Below, piece after piece: positions 11,300 through 23,700 of a stretch of 64,000 nucleotides of DNA. The notes below the pieces were generated by a model. The model was not told the origin of the DNA, made no database searches, and saw only the letters and a program-made list of their open reading frames with translations. The position numbers and the translations under genes were made by a program. Source of the DNA: Aplectana chamaeleonis. Taxonomy: Eukaryota; Nematoda; Chromadorea; Rhabditida; Cosmocercidae. The stretch's first letter is position 1. Each line of letters starts with the position of its first letter. The stretch spans positions 310,001-374,000 of the forward strand of contig JAPDOI010000373.1 of assembly GCA_029168955.1 (NCBI GenBank), written 5' to 3'.

Positions 11300-12888
11300 C
11301 ACTGCGTATCATAAAGATAGGACACTCCTAAATTTGTCGGTCTCGTATTCGTTGAGCAAGATAAATCTTGTTCGTCAATACTACTGTGATCAGGATGTAA
11401 AATGACCCCCGTATACCACTTTTGGGTTAGATCGATTGCTTGTGCACTTTTCTAGAATAAATTTATCTTTTAAACCGCGTATCAGAAAGATAGGACACCC
11501 CTGGGTTGAATCGGTATTTTCGTTCGATAACATTGCGTGATCCTGAATCTAATGACCGATGGGCCCTCCACGCACCTTTACTGCAACAAATACTCGATGT
11601 GGTATATTTTTGACCAAGCCGATCTGCCTTTGAAAGTCGATATTGCTCTATTTTTCGGTTATGGCCTGTTGGAGCGCAGATATCGAGAGATATCGCCGAA
11701 TATTGGCTCAGACCTGACGAACTGAAATATCCCAGATAATCTTCATTTTTCAGAGTACAGGACTGTAGGGTAGCTACGCTGGACAAGGTAGTTATTGCCG
11801 AGCAAAGAAGCCGACCTCAGACCCGCTTTGATGAACTTTCTGCTTGTCCTGCTAGAAACTGCAACTTTTTCGCCCGAAAACAAGGGGGATCAGAAGTAGG
11901 TGTTACTCTTATATCCTCTGGTACTCACTGGAAACCATCCGACCGCTGGCGAACTCAAGCTGTAGACGTCCTTGACGAGCAAATGCTCTGACAGGTTATG
12001 GGAGATCTGCGACCACAGTTCCGATGGCTAAAATGGACAGCTACTTCGACTATTTGTATATAGACGATGGTTTCTGACAGGCAGGAATGTTTCCTTGATA
12101 GTTCTTTTGGTCGGAAGTGTTGCTAAAGGAGTTCGAGGATAGGTGCTGACCACTCTAGCCGTCAGAACTACGGTAGCAGATCTCCCATGATCTGTCAGAG
12201 CATTTGCTCGTCAAGGACGCCTACATTTTGTGTTGGCCTGCAGTCGGATGACCTCCAGTGAGTTCCAGAGGATATAGGAGTGACACCTTCTTTCATTTCC
12301 CCATGTTATCGGGCGAAAAAGTCGCAGTTTCTAGCAGGACAATCAGAAAGTTCAGGTTAGCAGGTCTAAGGTTGGCTTCTTTGCTCGGCATTAGCTACCT
12401 TGTCCAGAGTGGTTACCCCACAGTTCTGCAATCAAAAAAATGAAAAATCTCTAGGAAAATTTAGTTAGTCGGGTCTGGGCCAATAGTCGGGGATAACTCT
12501 CGATTTCTGCGCTCCAACAGGCCATAACCAAAAAATGGAGCAAGATCGACTTGCAAAGGCAGATCGGCTTGGTCGAAAATATACCAAATCATGTTTTTGT
12601 TGCAGTAAAGGTGCAAGGAAGGCCAATGGACCATTAGATTTGGGATCACACATTTTTTATCGAGCGAGAAATCCGTTTTAACCCAGGGGTGTCCTATCTT
12701 TTTGATGCGCGGTTTAAAAGACAAAATTATTCCAAAAAAGTGCACAAGCATTCAGTCCAACCCAAAAGGGGTATACGGAGATTATTTTACATTCTGATCA
12801 CAGTAGTAGTGACGAAAAAGATCTATCTTGCTCAACGAACACTAGACCGACAAATTTAAGGGGTGTCCTATCTTTATGATACGCAGTG
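11300..12888. mobile_element. 1.6-kb foldback DNA element with long inverted repeats (Tc-like ends)
   Basis: The termini CACTGCGTATCATAAAGATAGGAC (left) and its reverse complement (right) are near-identical, and the left end follows a TA. Inverted similarity continues through almost the whole element: 11,300-11,780 pairs with 12,410-12,888, and about 11,780-12,060 pairs with about 12,110-12,410. That leaves only a small loop near 12,060-12,110. No transposase frame was seen. It is probably a non-autonomous Tc1/mariner-type foldback. Confidence 0.75.
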
Positions 12889-13394
12889 CATAACCAATCT
12901 CTGTAATAATCTAGCTGTCTATAATAATCTACCTATTAATAATAATAATAATCATGTCGCGATTATCGGGTTGTCCGTTTTCTTTAGGGCAGTTCTTTTT
13001 TTACATAGTGTGACATTCACATTCACTGAAAACCGATTTGTATCTTCTATGTTTTCGAGTAAACTTATTTTTTACATCAGTAATAGCGCCGCAACTGCTA
13101 GCATGAAGAGTCTGACGGACGACCAAAGCGGCGCTTCACGTATGGGGTGAAAAATGACTATGATTGGTCCTTTGGATGTGCGAGTCCCCCTGTAGCTTGG
13201 GCGCTTCTACGCTGCTTCAAGCGTCGTTTATACTCCCGCCGCCGAGCGGCGCGGCGTTGTGCACTTCTGTAAGGGGCCGATTAGAGTCTCGTCGCTGGAG
13301 TGTTCGGCAGCATGCAATGGAGGAGTATCGATCATGCGGCGCCGAATGATCGATGCTCCCTTGCGTGCCGCCGCGCCTTTCAGCCAGGCCCTAA

Positions 13395-13530
13395 GGAGTC
13401 GTTTATACTTCCGCCACCGAGCGGCGCGGCACAGTGCATTTCTGTATTATTGATCACACGGCGCGGCACGATCGATATCATAGGATCGCACTTCGCCGCG
13501 CCGCTCGGCGGCTGAAGTATAAACGACGCC
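13395..13530. mobile_element. GC-rich palindromic MITE (3-bp TSD TAA)
   Basis: This 136-bp palindrome has ends GGAGTCGTTTATACTTCCG and the reverse complement of GGCGTCGTTTATACTTCAG. TAA lies immediately before and after (13,392-13,394; 13,531-13,533). The inner arms read 'CGAGCGGCGCGGC'. The 3-bp A/T duplication suggests PIF/Harbinger ancestry. Confidence 0.6.
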
Positions 13531-13621
13531 TAATATTGATCACGCAGGTCGGCATGCACCATCAATATGAGAGGACTGTACTTTGCCGCGCAGCTCGGCA
13601 GCGGAAGTAAACGTCGCCTTA

Positions 13622-13757
13622 GGGGTCGTTTATACTCCCGCCGCGGGGCGGCGCTGCACAGTGCAATCCTATGGTATTGATCACGCGGCGCCGCACGATC
13701 GATATTGTAGGAATGCACTTGGCCGCGCCGCTCGGCGGCGGAAGTGTAAACGACTCC
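13622..13757. mobile_element. GC-rich palindromic MITE (3-bp TSD TTA)
   Basis: It is the same family as the copy at 13,395. The ends are GGGGTCGTTTATACTCCCG and, reversed, GGAGTCGTTTACACTTCCG, with TTA on both sides. Half-copies flank it at about 13,213-13,270 and 13,540-13,618, so this is a small MITE cluster. A related but different palindrome (GGGCCGATTAGAGTC…) lies at about 13,273-13,390. Confidence 0.6.
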
Positions 13758-14070
13758 TTACGGGCGTGTCGGTGCATCCTTCAATCGATGCGTAGATTGA
13801 TAAAATAGGATGACACGGTGTCCTCCATCCTCAAATGGATGCGCCGCGCACTTGTGATAGCGGCTTCCTTAGCGTGTGTCTGCGTTTATGGGATAACTTG
13901 CTGATTGCTGGATTAGTTAGTGCTCACCAACGTACTTATATGTAGGCGTGCATAGCTGTGCATGAATGATATAAGTGATTGGGTGAAATCGGAGATTCGA
14001 AAGAAGTCAAGCCCACCCTTTTTTTGCACTGTTTATTATTTGAGCATTAAAATTATTTCTCCATATCCAG

Positions 14071-14123
14071 TTGGATTTCGAGTCATTAAAATACAGCAGT
14101 TGTTTAGTTCGAAGCTGAACGAG
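14071..14123 (+). CDS. Possible upstream exon of the coiled-coil gene
   Basis: A 53-nt open segment sits between a pyrimidine-rich acceptor (ATATCCAG) and a GTACC donor. It enters with 2 nt of a split codon, encodes 17 residues beginning Gly-Phe-Arg-Val and ends in phase 0. That is the phase needed by the better-supported exon at 14555. Only length, splice signals and phase support it. Confidence 0.3.
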
Positions 14124-14554
14124 GTACCAATAGAGTGTTTGAAAGGGTTTTCGATGTCTCTAATGTTCCGTTCTTTGGAACTGTTTATGTCGTGTCACGT
14201 TGGTACATGAAATAAATCAGACATTTGAAACCTAGTGAGTCAAAATTAAAGTCAAGTGGTTTTTTCTAATAATTGTGAGAGGTGGAACTAAATGGTTTCA
14301 TGTGAGATTGGAGCGTGCCCAACAGATCTCCTTTAATGAACCAATTAAGGAAAACTATCATTTATCAGTTTTTGATTTTAATTTTATTCTTATGTCAGCA
14401 GTTCTAATTGCTCGCCACAGAGAACTATGGAATACCCAGCTGTTTGCCGAGAGTGGAAATTTAGACAAGCGGCCAAGTTGGTGCTGATAAAAGTGTCGCA
14501 TCTTTTCTGTACAGCCTTTGTGCTCGTTCTATATATGCATCTAAACAGTTTCAG

Positions 14555-14716
14555 CTGCTTCCAACTAATGTCTCTAAGCAGAGAAACGAGCAACTGAAGT
14601 CAGATCGGACGCACGACATGTCAGTTTGTGAAGAACAGAGGGCAGGCGGCAGAACGGATACGTCGCTCCTTCAAGAGATGAGTCAGAAAATGAAGGAAAC
14701 TACGCTACAGGAAAAG
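14555..14716 (+). CDS. Coiled-coil gene exon 1 (first confident exon)
   Basis: This is 54 codons, phase 0 at both ends. The acceptor is GTTTCAG and the donor GAAAAG|GTAAAC. The peptide is polar, rich in Gln, Lys, Ser and Thr, with no hydrophobic core, and suggests a disordered or early coiled-coil region. The acceptor means at least one 5' exon lies upstream. Confidence 0.6.
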
Positions 14717-17700
14717 GTAAACTGCACGGTTTTTTATTTCCTTCCGAGATTCGCTATACGAAATTCTTGAGATTCTTTTTACTCAGAGAGTGGTTGTACG
14801 AGAATAAATTCAGAGTTTTCACCTGGAAGTAAAGCCGAGCAGGATTGGATAGTTTACTAAAGGGGTGTCATGAGAACATCTGGTAGAAAATGGAAATTTT
14901 GGGAGAGATCGTTAATTTTTTTGTCAAAAAACTAAGGGTCGATAATTTGAAAAAAAACTAAACATAGGTGGTACTGCAGAAACGTTTGTTCAAAAAATTG
15001 GCATGAGGGAAAGCTGTGGAAATGTTTCACAGTAGTGGTAGGATCGTAAGAACTTTCGAAAGAATGTTCTCAGTTGAGGAGATCGTAACTCTGCCAAGGC
15101 TCTAGTCAGCAGGTTGCTGTGACGCGAATGGTCCTATCAAGAATTCCGAAAAATACTTCCAAATTTTTCAGTACAATCCTGTACTTAGATATATTTTGAG
15201 GGCCCTTTCGATTGTAGCGCTCTTCAGCTTGCAGCTGCGTGCATGAAACTTTAGATACATTCTCAGATACGGATAGCCATATTCTGAGTAGTTTCCTAAT
15301 TATTCTTACTCTGATAGTTTTCATACCCGAAACTGCACCTGTGTGCCCTCAGGGCATCAAAAAGGCCCTGCCCATTTGGTGTAGCGTTCTGCGGCTTGCA
15401 CCGGCGTCCATAAAATCCTGGGTACGTTTCCAGGTACGGACTCTCATACGATGGATTTAGTTTTCTTACCCTAAGCTGCACCTCTGTGCCCTCAGGGCAA
15501 CGAAATATGTCCGGTTTCGGGCGAGACCGCCCCTTTAAGTGGCACACTGATGGACGAAATTCAAGAGATATCGCGGTGAACAACGCTCTTCCAAATCAGA
15601 CAATTAATCGTCGTATCCCAATGTTGCACGAATTTAGGCTTCTGGTGGGATCGAGCCTTTGAAACCTAAATCGCTTTTAAGATTCATCTTAGTTCACGAG
15701 TTGTCAGGGCCTGTGGGAGTGAATGACGCTCTTCTTATTGTTATCTTATCATTCCCACAATTATCATCATATACTAACAAGCATGGTCCCAGGGTCAGGC
15801 AGATCGTTGCCCCACACCTTGACGGAGCTACGCCCCCTCCCCCCTTGCTTAACTTTCAACTGATTTTAGATCTACTAAAAGCGTCCCCAATTTTTTCCAT
15901 TTTCTGTCCAACATTTTCACGCCTCCCCACCCCCCCAATATCCCCTTTTTCGTTCACTATTGAAGTGGTAGGTTTTGATCGTCGTATATTGTTGGGATTC
16001 TTATGGTAGAATTTCAGAATTGTGACCATTTCAATACTCCGAACGAAACTGTTGCTCTGTATGAGGACGAGGCGAACGTCAGTAACATTTGACTTTGCTG
16101 AAGTAGACCGCATTTATAAGCCAAATAATGCAACTGTGGTTTAGGTTGAGGAACAACAAACATTGCGAGATGTGGGATCAAGTGTGGGCTGCCATATGGA
16201 TACAACTCAGGTACTAAACATGGGCATTTCGAATTATTGAATATTTCGCCGACGCCGATTAATGAATATTATGAATACCTTATTTTTAGAACTCCTCGAA
16301 TGAATTCATTTTTGAATATGGCCGTTTGAATTAACCGAATGGAAAAAATTTGAATCAGGCATTTCTAGATTTTCTGGATGAATGAATTTTTCGATTAACA
16401 CGTTTAAAAAATTTTCGAATCAATGAACACATTCGAATAAGGCCTCTGAAATTCTTCAAATTATTGAATAAATGAATTTCAAGGTTCAATTCAAATGGAT
16501 TTTCGGAAAATTCGTCTGATTAGTTAAAAAACCTGGATTTTCGAATTATTTTCGATTATTTCATGAAGTATTCGAAAATATTCTAGTGACTGAATATTCG
16601 AATGTTGTGACCGAAAACTGGCAGAATATTCGTGAAATCAAGTTCGCGGGTCTCCAAAAAGTAGTATGAATTCTGAAATGAATCAAATACCCTTAAAAAC
16701 GCAAAACTAGGTTTTTCAAATGAGTAGATTAGTGGAAAATGCGAACTGTTCAGTTTCCCGATTGGATCGAATATTTAAAAGAAATGAAAGTTCAAATACT
16801 TGAATGAATCCCGTATTCGCAAAAATCAGAAATTGAGATTTCCGAATCAATTATTCGAATCATCCGAACATATTTGAACAATTATTCAATTCGTTCCCAA
16901 GTGTATTAGGCACCCATTTGGCAAGAATAAATGGAAGTTGTGCGCCTAAAGAGATTCTGATTTCTACATCTCCAGGATTGAAAGTGTATCTGTAATGTGC
17001 TATCTGCCTTATCGAATTCTTTTCGGTACCCGATTGTAACAAAGTTCATTTGCCGAAAATCGACAGTAAATTTCATTACCGCATTTTAGCTATCTACGTG
17101 AAAACGCAGGAAGCCTCGTCTCAAAACTTTCAGAGTAGTATGCCCAAGTATTGTAGTGTGGACTAAGTATTTTTATTGACGATTGCTCACAGGAACGGAC
17201 TTACATTTGCGCCGCTGAACCACTCGAGACGATAGTTGATGCTTCAATAATGGCTGATTCCATAAGAACTCTGAATCAGACAGTTGAGGTGGTTGGCAGC
17301 TCTGCTAGAGACCTTTTCAGTCTATTTTAGTCTATTGATGGTGTTTAAGATGTCTATGAGTGAGCGAAATAATATGACGAATTTCTCTATCAATGAGTCG
17401 TCAACCGAATTGAATATTACACGAAGGGACATTTCTATCTTGGTATGTTTGATTCGTTATTTGGATTGGAAGCATTTTGGAGCCTTGCATTCCAGCCGAT
17501 AGGGGGCAGGTTCCGGGCGTCCACTTCGTCTCGCGATGATACTGTGCTATCACTCCGCTCACTCCGTGAGGAAACAACCAGTATGAGTCGAAGAATGATG
17601 TTCGATTCGCATGCCCTTCAGGTACAAATTTATTGCTCACTAATCAGATGTGAATCTGAATATGGCTCAAAAGTAAACCTCGAAGGAGTTCTGCTTCGTC

Positions 17701-20700
17701 ATTATAGACCTTAAAGGCAGTGTTCACGATGAATTTCACTTCCGATATCTCCACGGCTTCTGGAAAGTCTGGTTCCCTATATAGCAAGACATGTTCAAAA
17801 AGGACACAAAAGACGCGTTTTTTGAGCAAAAATAGGCCCTCTCTTGTTTACGTAAATTTTTGAGCGTGGAGGAATTGACCGCTAGAAGGATGATGCCTAT
17901 CAGTGCAATGAAGCGATCAGCTCACTTATCAGCACTTCCTTGACTTGATCATTCCTGTAATCTGAGTCTTCATTTGTTCATTCCGAGAGGGCGGATCTGG
18001 GGCACCAAAACGCTTGTTTGCAGCCGTTATTTTGCCAACCCTGGCTCGTTTTCTACCGTTCTTTCGACACTGGGAGCCTAGGATCCTTCTCGCCTATCAT
18101 TTCACTGTGGAAAGTCAACGAGGATGATCATCGTGAACGCTGCCTTTAAAGGCCTCAGAGCTTGTCTGAGGAGCTCGTTAGCACTAAGGGAATCCTTCGG
18201 AAGAGCCTGTGTTTGATCATCCTGAAGCCTGTGAATGTCTTGAGTCATAATTCAGCTTCTGTACCTCACATGTGGTTGACTACAGGCTGTTCTTTCTGAC
18301 TACAATTTTGCTTCGCGCGGATGAATTTGACGTCAAGTTCGATTCCGAACCATTTTTTGGCCTCGAGAACGACAAAACCGTGAATACATCATCATTATTA
18401 TTTCACCTCAACAACATGTGTGACATGGAGGTACACTGCGTATAATAATGGTAACATACACTCCGGAATTGTCGGCTGCGGGCTTATTGAGTTTTAGCCA
18501 ACGTCGCTAAGACCCGTAATTTTATTTGCCTCAAGCCATGTTTTGACTGCACCTGGTCGCTGCGACCATGCGAGGGACAACTGTTCCTTTTCCATCGCGC
18601 GTAATGGAAAGGCGATCCAATTGTGATCGTGGCAAACGTCCTAGATCGCTGGATTGCGGCGACGAAATTCTATGTTTTACTGCTTCGCTGCTGGAGGAGC
18701 ATTCTCGGTGGTCGCTGATCATCGCTCGAGCGATTGCCAGCGAATTACACGTTTCGTCTAGTGAACATTGACTCTTTCACATGACAAGATCAATGTTTAC
18801 GAGTCGAAGCGCGTTATTGATGACTACTAGCCATTAATTTCATTGATTGATCGAATTTCCTTGATTATCCGTGGGGCTATGCACTATGAACAAAATCGCT
18901 GCCGCTCAGGGTAAGGCGTAGCGGTGTGATCGGCCAGTGAGAGGTGCGGCCCCCCCTCCTCCAGCTTTGGATCCGGTGAGGCCCCCCTCCCACCGAGGTT
19001 TTAACTTTAGACACTTGTGCGAACCAATTTGAGAGTCTCTTCCGAACAATGCTTCCAAACCATTTTTCAGGAAAAACGAACGTTATAGATCAAGTCACAC
19101 CGGCCGTAATCGGCTTAAAATGGTCGGATTGTCCGGGGACTCGGCCGACAGTTTTTTTTTGATGGTCCCCGTCGAAATAAACACTGCAACAGCCTAATCC
19201 AGAAAAATTATTTTTTCGACCTCCCGTGACGTGTAAGTCCAAACAGCGGTTTTTTGCTTTTTGAGCGCCCCGAGTGACACACTCATCGTCAACTGCTTGG
19301 CCTCTGGAAGGACTAACCATGTAGTTTCCTCACTTTTCTATCTGATAAAGCTTCGAAAACTGATCTAGAGGCCTTCATCGCAAAAATCACACGGTGTGAT
19401 GAGGCCTGTTTCTAAGGCTCAAATCACACCGGTCATAATCGACTCAAAATGGTTGGATCGACCTGAGACTCGGCCGACAGCTTTTTCTGATGGTCCCCTT
19501 CAAAATAAACACTGCAGCAGCCTAATCCAGAAAAATTATTTTTTCGACCTCCCCTGACGTTTTCCGATCTCTGGTCAGTATCTCGGATTTCGCTGAAATC
19601 TTAACTAGGGGTAATTCAGGGCGCTGATGACAAATCTAGCGTCCGTTTCACAACTTTCGGCCTGCTAATTCAGTTATAAGATGGTTTTTGAAAGACGTAA
19701 TTGATGTCAATTTTTTATATCTCGATTTTACTGTTCGATTCAATGGCGTGCTGCACTCTCTATTGCTGCAAACTTTCCTGCAGCAAGCTTTGCGACAGTC
19801 GTCAGACCGCGAGGATTGGCATACTAGATCTATTAGATGAGGATCCAGGTCAGAATCGATCCCAGTATAACGAAGAAAGCGACATACTCGCCCTTAATTT
19901 TGGAAAGTTCGTAGAATACAGAACCAACAGAGCACGGCAAGGTACAGAGAGGCCCCGCTCCCACGGCGACAGCCAAGGAAGGGTGAAGACTGTCTTCGAC
20001 ACAGCTCACTTTGACTATGACAAGGTGTCCTGTCTTAAAAGAACCATCTACAGATTTTTTGAACGTGCAGAAATGGGTTGAGATTACTTCGCCAGACGAT
20101 GAGATGACACAATTATACAACCCTACAGAGCACAACAAAACCTTGCGTGTTTCCTAGGTCATGAGAAGGAAGGCTCGAAGCGAACCACGTGGGCTGCAAT
20201 AACATCTACTGCCATAGCCTATGCTACACCTAAAAAAGCATTTAATTTCGCCAAAGAATTTCCACTCGTAATTGCACAATGAAGACAGGAACAGTTGCTT
20301 GTGAAGCTAATTACGAAGCGAGAAGAGCCTACAGCTATGATTAAGCAGATCGCTGTTAACATGAAACACGATCTGTTGAAGTAAGTCATCGACGAAAACC
20401 TTCCGATCTCACCTCTAACAGATGATCATGCCGGGAGCGGAATAGAATAGATAACCTTTTTATTGAGAGCTGCATCTCCTGTCAATCGTTCATTAACTAT
20501 TGTGGAAGTTCAGAATAACTTCGCACGTGGCACCTTGCAAGTCTCACGGAAACGCTTAACTTCATTAGATTCCCAGACACAGCAAGCTGGCCTCTCGATG
20601 AGTCTTTGAACATTTTTTATTAAACGTCTTAATTCTCTTCCTTGAAGCAGTTGTGGTGGGGCTTCCGTTATGACCGGTAGGATGCCAGGTATCTACGGAT

Positions 20701-23700
20701 TATTGAAAGAACATATATAACCAGCAACAAAGTTTCGGGACCCACAATAAATGATCTGCTGATGACTGCAGAGCTCACAAATTGACCCTTGTGATCACGA
20801 CGCAGGACGATATGCAATGAACCTCACCCAAATACTTTTTATGAAGGAGTACTTCCTATTTGGTTCACCAACCAGGATTAATAGGAGATTTACCTAGCGA
20901 TCTGTAGCACAGGTAATCAATTTCGGGTTCCCTCAAATGACGATGCTCCACCGTGTCTGATGGGCTGCAAGTTTTCAGTCATGAGTACACAACATTCTCG
21001 CAAGTTGCCTGGTGCTGCTTGTAAGTCTCAGACGGCTGAAACAGGATTTAGATGTCACACCGCAGGGGCGTAAGCAAGAAAATGTCACATAAAGGTAATA
21101 AATGACGCCAGTACATCTATTATTGTGGAACACGTGAACGCAAGCCTCCACCACTTCGCTACATTGTTTGAAACTCTTCCAAACGAAGAGAGCCTTTCAG
21201 TAGATTTCACACTCAATTGCGAAGTCTGAAAAAGAACTGCAGCACCGAGTAAATTTTCTGCAAACGTTTTGTTGCATTTTTTTTGCTAGCACAGGGCGCC
21301 CCATCGCCACAACTCACTTCAAAATTGACCGAATGAGTTTTCAGAAATTTCATGTTCCTCTTAGTGAGGCGAACGCGATGGCTCGTGAAAACTCTTTCTG
21401 ACCCCGGTGTTTCATCGTAATATTTGTATTTCTTTCTGTGATCCCCAATGACCACAGATCGAAACATGTCAGATTTCTCTTATGATGACCGCCTGATCAG
21501 TTCACAATGAGGGATTTTTATGTGGAGACATACATACAATTTTTGATTGATTTCGGGTATTGACTCAGTTATTTCGCACCACTTTTTTTACTCGTTGAAA
21601 GCTGTTCAAAAATGGCATTAAATTGAATTCGTAGGACTCTGATACAAGTTATGGCTATGTGGCGCTATGTGCGCGCGAAATGGCCGCAAATCGCCGGTTT
21701 TGCGAAAAAATCTGCTCGGTACGGTAGGAGGGAAAGGGCCTGCGGCCCCCCCCCCCCCTCTCCCGGCGTCTGAGGCTACAGCCCCCCCCCCTTCTCTGTG
21801 ATCGTCACACCGTACGCCTGAGCCTGCTGCCGCTGCGAGATCGCTGCAGCAGCGGGTGCAAAATCGCTGCGATGAAAAACAGCAGCGATGCAGTCAAAAC
21901 TAGGCTTCACGGACCCTAACAGGCTGCTCCACCGAGGGTATCTAGTCAACTGTCGTCAGAGTATGTATAGCGTGCAAGTGGCGCAGGTGCGGTACCTCAT
22001 CGCTCTGAGTGAATTGAAGTCGAATAGACTAGAGTGTGACACAGGTTTCACGGACTGTCAGGGTGTTGAACTGCAATTTGATTATATTTATACAGGTTAA
22101 CTACGTTAATCACGCAGACGATCAGCCGCAGAGCAACTTGATCAGGAACGAAATTTTGTCGGAGTTGAACAAAAATATTGCTGAAATGCACGAAACGTGA
22201 GATTTATGGTTTATTTACTGTATATCGATAGGACCCTAGTAAAATTATAGAATTACATATGAATAAATTTGTTTGTTTGTTAAGGTCGACACAGAATTGT
22301 TTTTTCTAGCTCGATGTACAGTCTGGGGCGAAACAATGGTAGCGAGATTATAGCCTTGTGAAAAAGTGATGAGAGCTACTAGCTTAGAATGAGGGGTCAG
22401 GTCATAAAGGGTCCTATATCTTGTGATCATCTATCATGCCATAAAAAGGCGTATAAATTTCTAAAAAAACTTCAAAAAATTTTTTTTTCAAGGCCTCAAC
22501 CTAACTTGCTTCAATGCTGATATGTGCTTACCTGATCATACCCGTTATCGTGTGATTCCTGTTGTGCCTACACGGTTCATGTGTGAATAGCTGAGGAATG
22601 TAGGGAGGGTGTCGGTGGTGTAATGCCCGGAAAGCGCGTAATGCAGGTTCAGTGTGAAATATTAGAAACGAGCACCTGAAATCTTCAGAAAACGCTTCTG
22701 GACATTTGCTTGTACACACCCAGCGTGTACACCCACGCCGCTTCGCGGCGTACATGTGGGCGCGTTCGTCGCCCTCGGCTATGCAGATGGTCCCTCTTTG
22801 AAAGCATTCATATGAATCATTATCAGTTCACGATTAGAGGCATGAATAACGAAAGGGAGCGCATGATGCTTTCAAGAGAATGTGATCATTGCGCTCACAT
22901 TGAGTTACCGTAATTTCGCTCACCATGTATTTTCCCGCGGTCCGCGCTCTATGTGATTATGTTTCGGTCGAAATTCGCCGAACTGACGAACAATTCGGTA
23001 TCGACTGTGTTGTATTGTTATTCCATGTTTGAGTTTTCGATCGGCTACTGAATGTTTTATTATTGCAGTTCTGAAGCCGGAATCAATTCACTTCTCTCCC
23101 AACTGCGATCTCTTCATCCTGCGAAAGCCAACGCTGTGATGAATAACGACACAAGAGCTGTATCTAACCTTGTTTCTTTTGCAGTTTGACTCTGTTCTCT
23201 GTTTGAAAATGTTGCATGTTGTAGCTGAGTTTGGACGACGAGGATGTTGTTTTCTGCAGTCGTAAAGAAGCTGTAATCGAATGGGCTGAAAGGAGAGCGA
23301 AGGTTGCGCAAGAAGCTCGGGCATCAGTTGAGGTGATTTACAGATTCTCAGATTCTCGAATTGATTTTGGAATTAATCTGCTTACGTACAGAAGTCCCAC
23401 AGTCAGAGAAAAACTAGCATGCTATAGGAGGACATTGTGGCGTGTACATATGCAGCTACATGTTGTTAATCTGTTTTACATAGGCCATACGTACTCCAAT
23501 GCGACTGAAACCAATATTGGCCTCAGAAGCGGTATGGCTGGTAGATTTTGGCGCTTGATATACGAACCACGGCCCCGTCCTGAGAGGTCTCCTGAGTTTA
23601 AGTCGCGGCGCTGTACACAGCGACGAACGGCGCTGGATGATGCAATATCGATTACGTTTGGCGACGGGAGCGACCGCGACTGTAGTTCTCGAAAACATGC

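Noticed and set aside
21888..22095. Additional exon just before exon 5 (Val-Arg-Tyr-Leu-Ile-Ala-Leu-Ser-Glu-Leu)
   Set aside because: It is helical and attractive, but no GT donor follows in a usable place before the TATACAG acceptor of exon 5.
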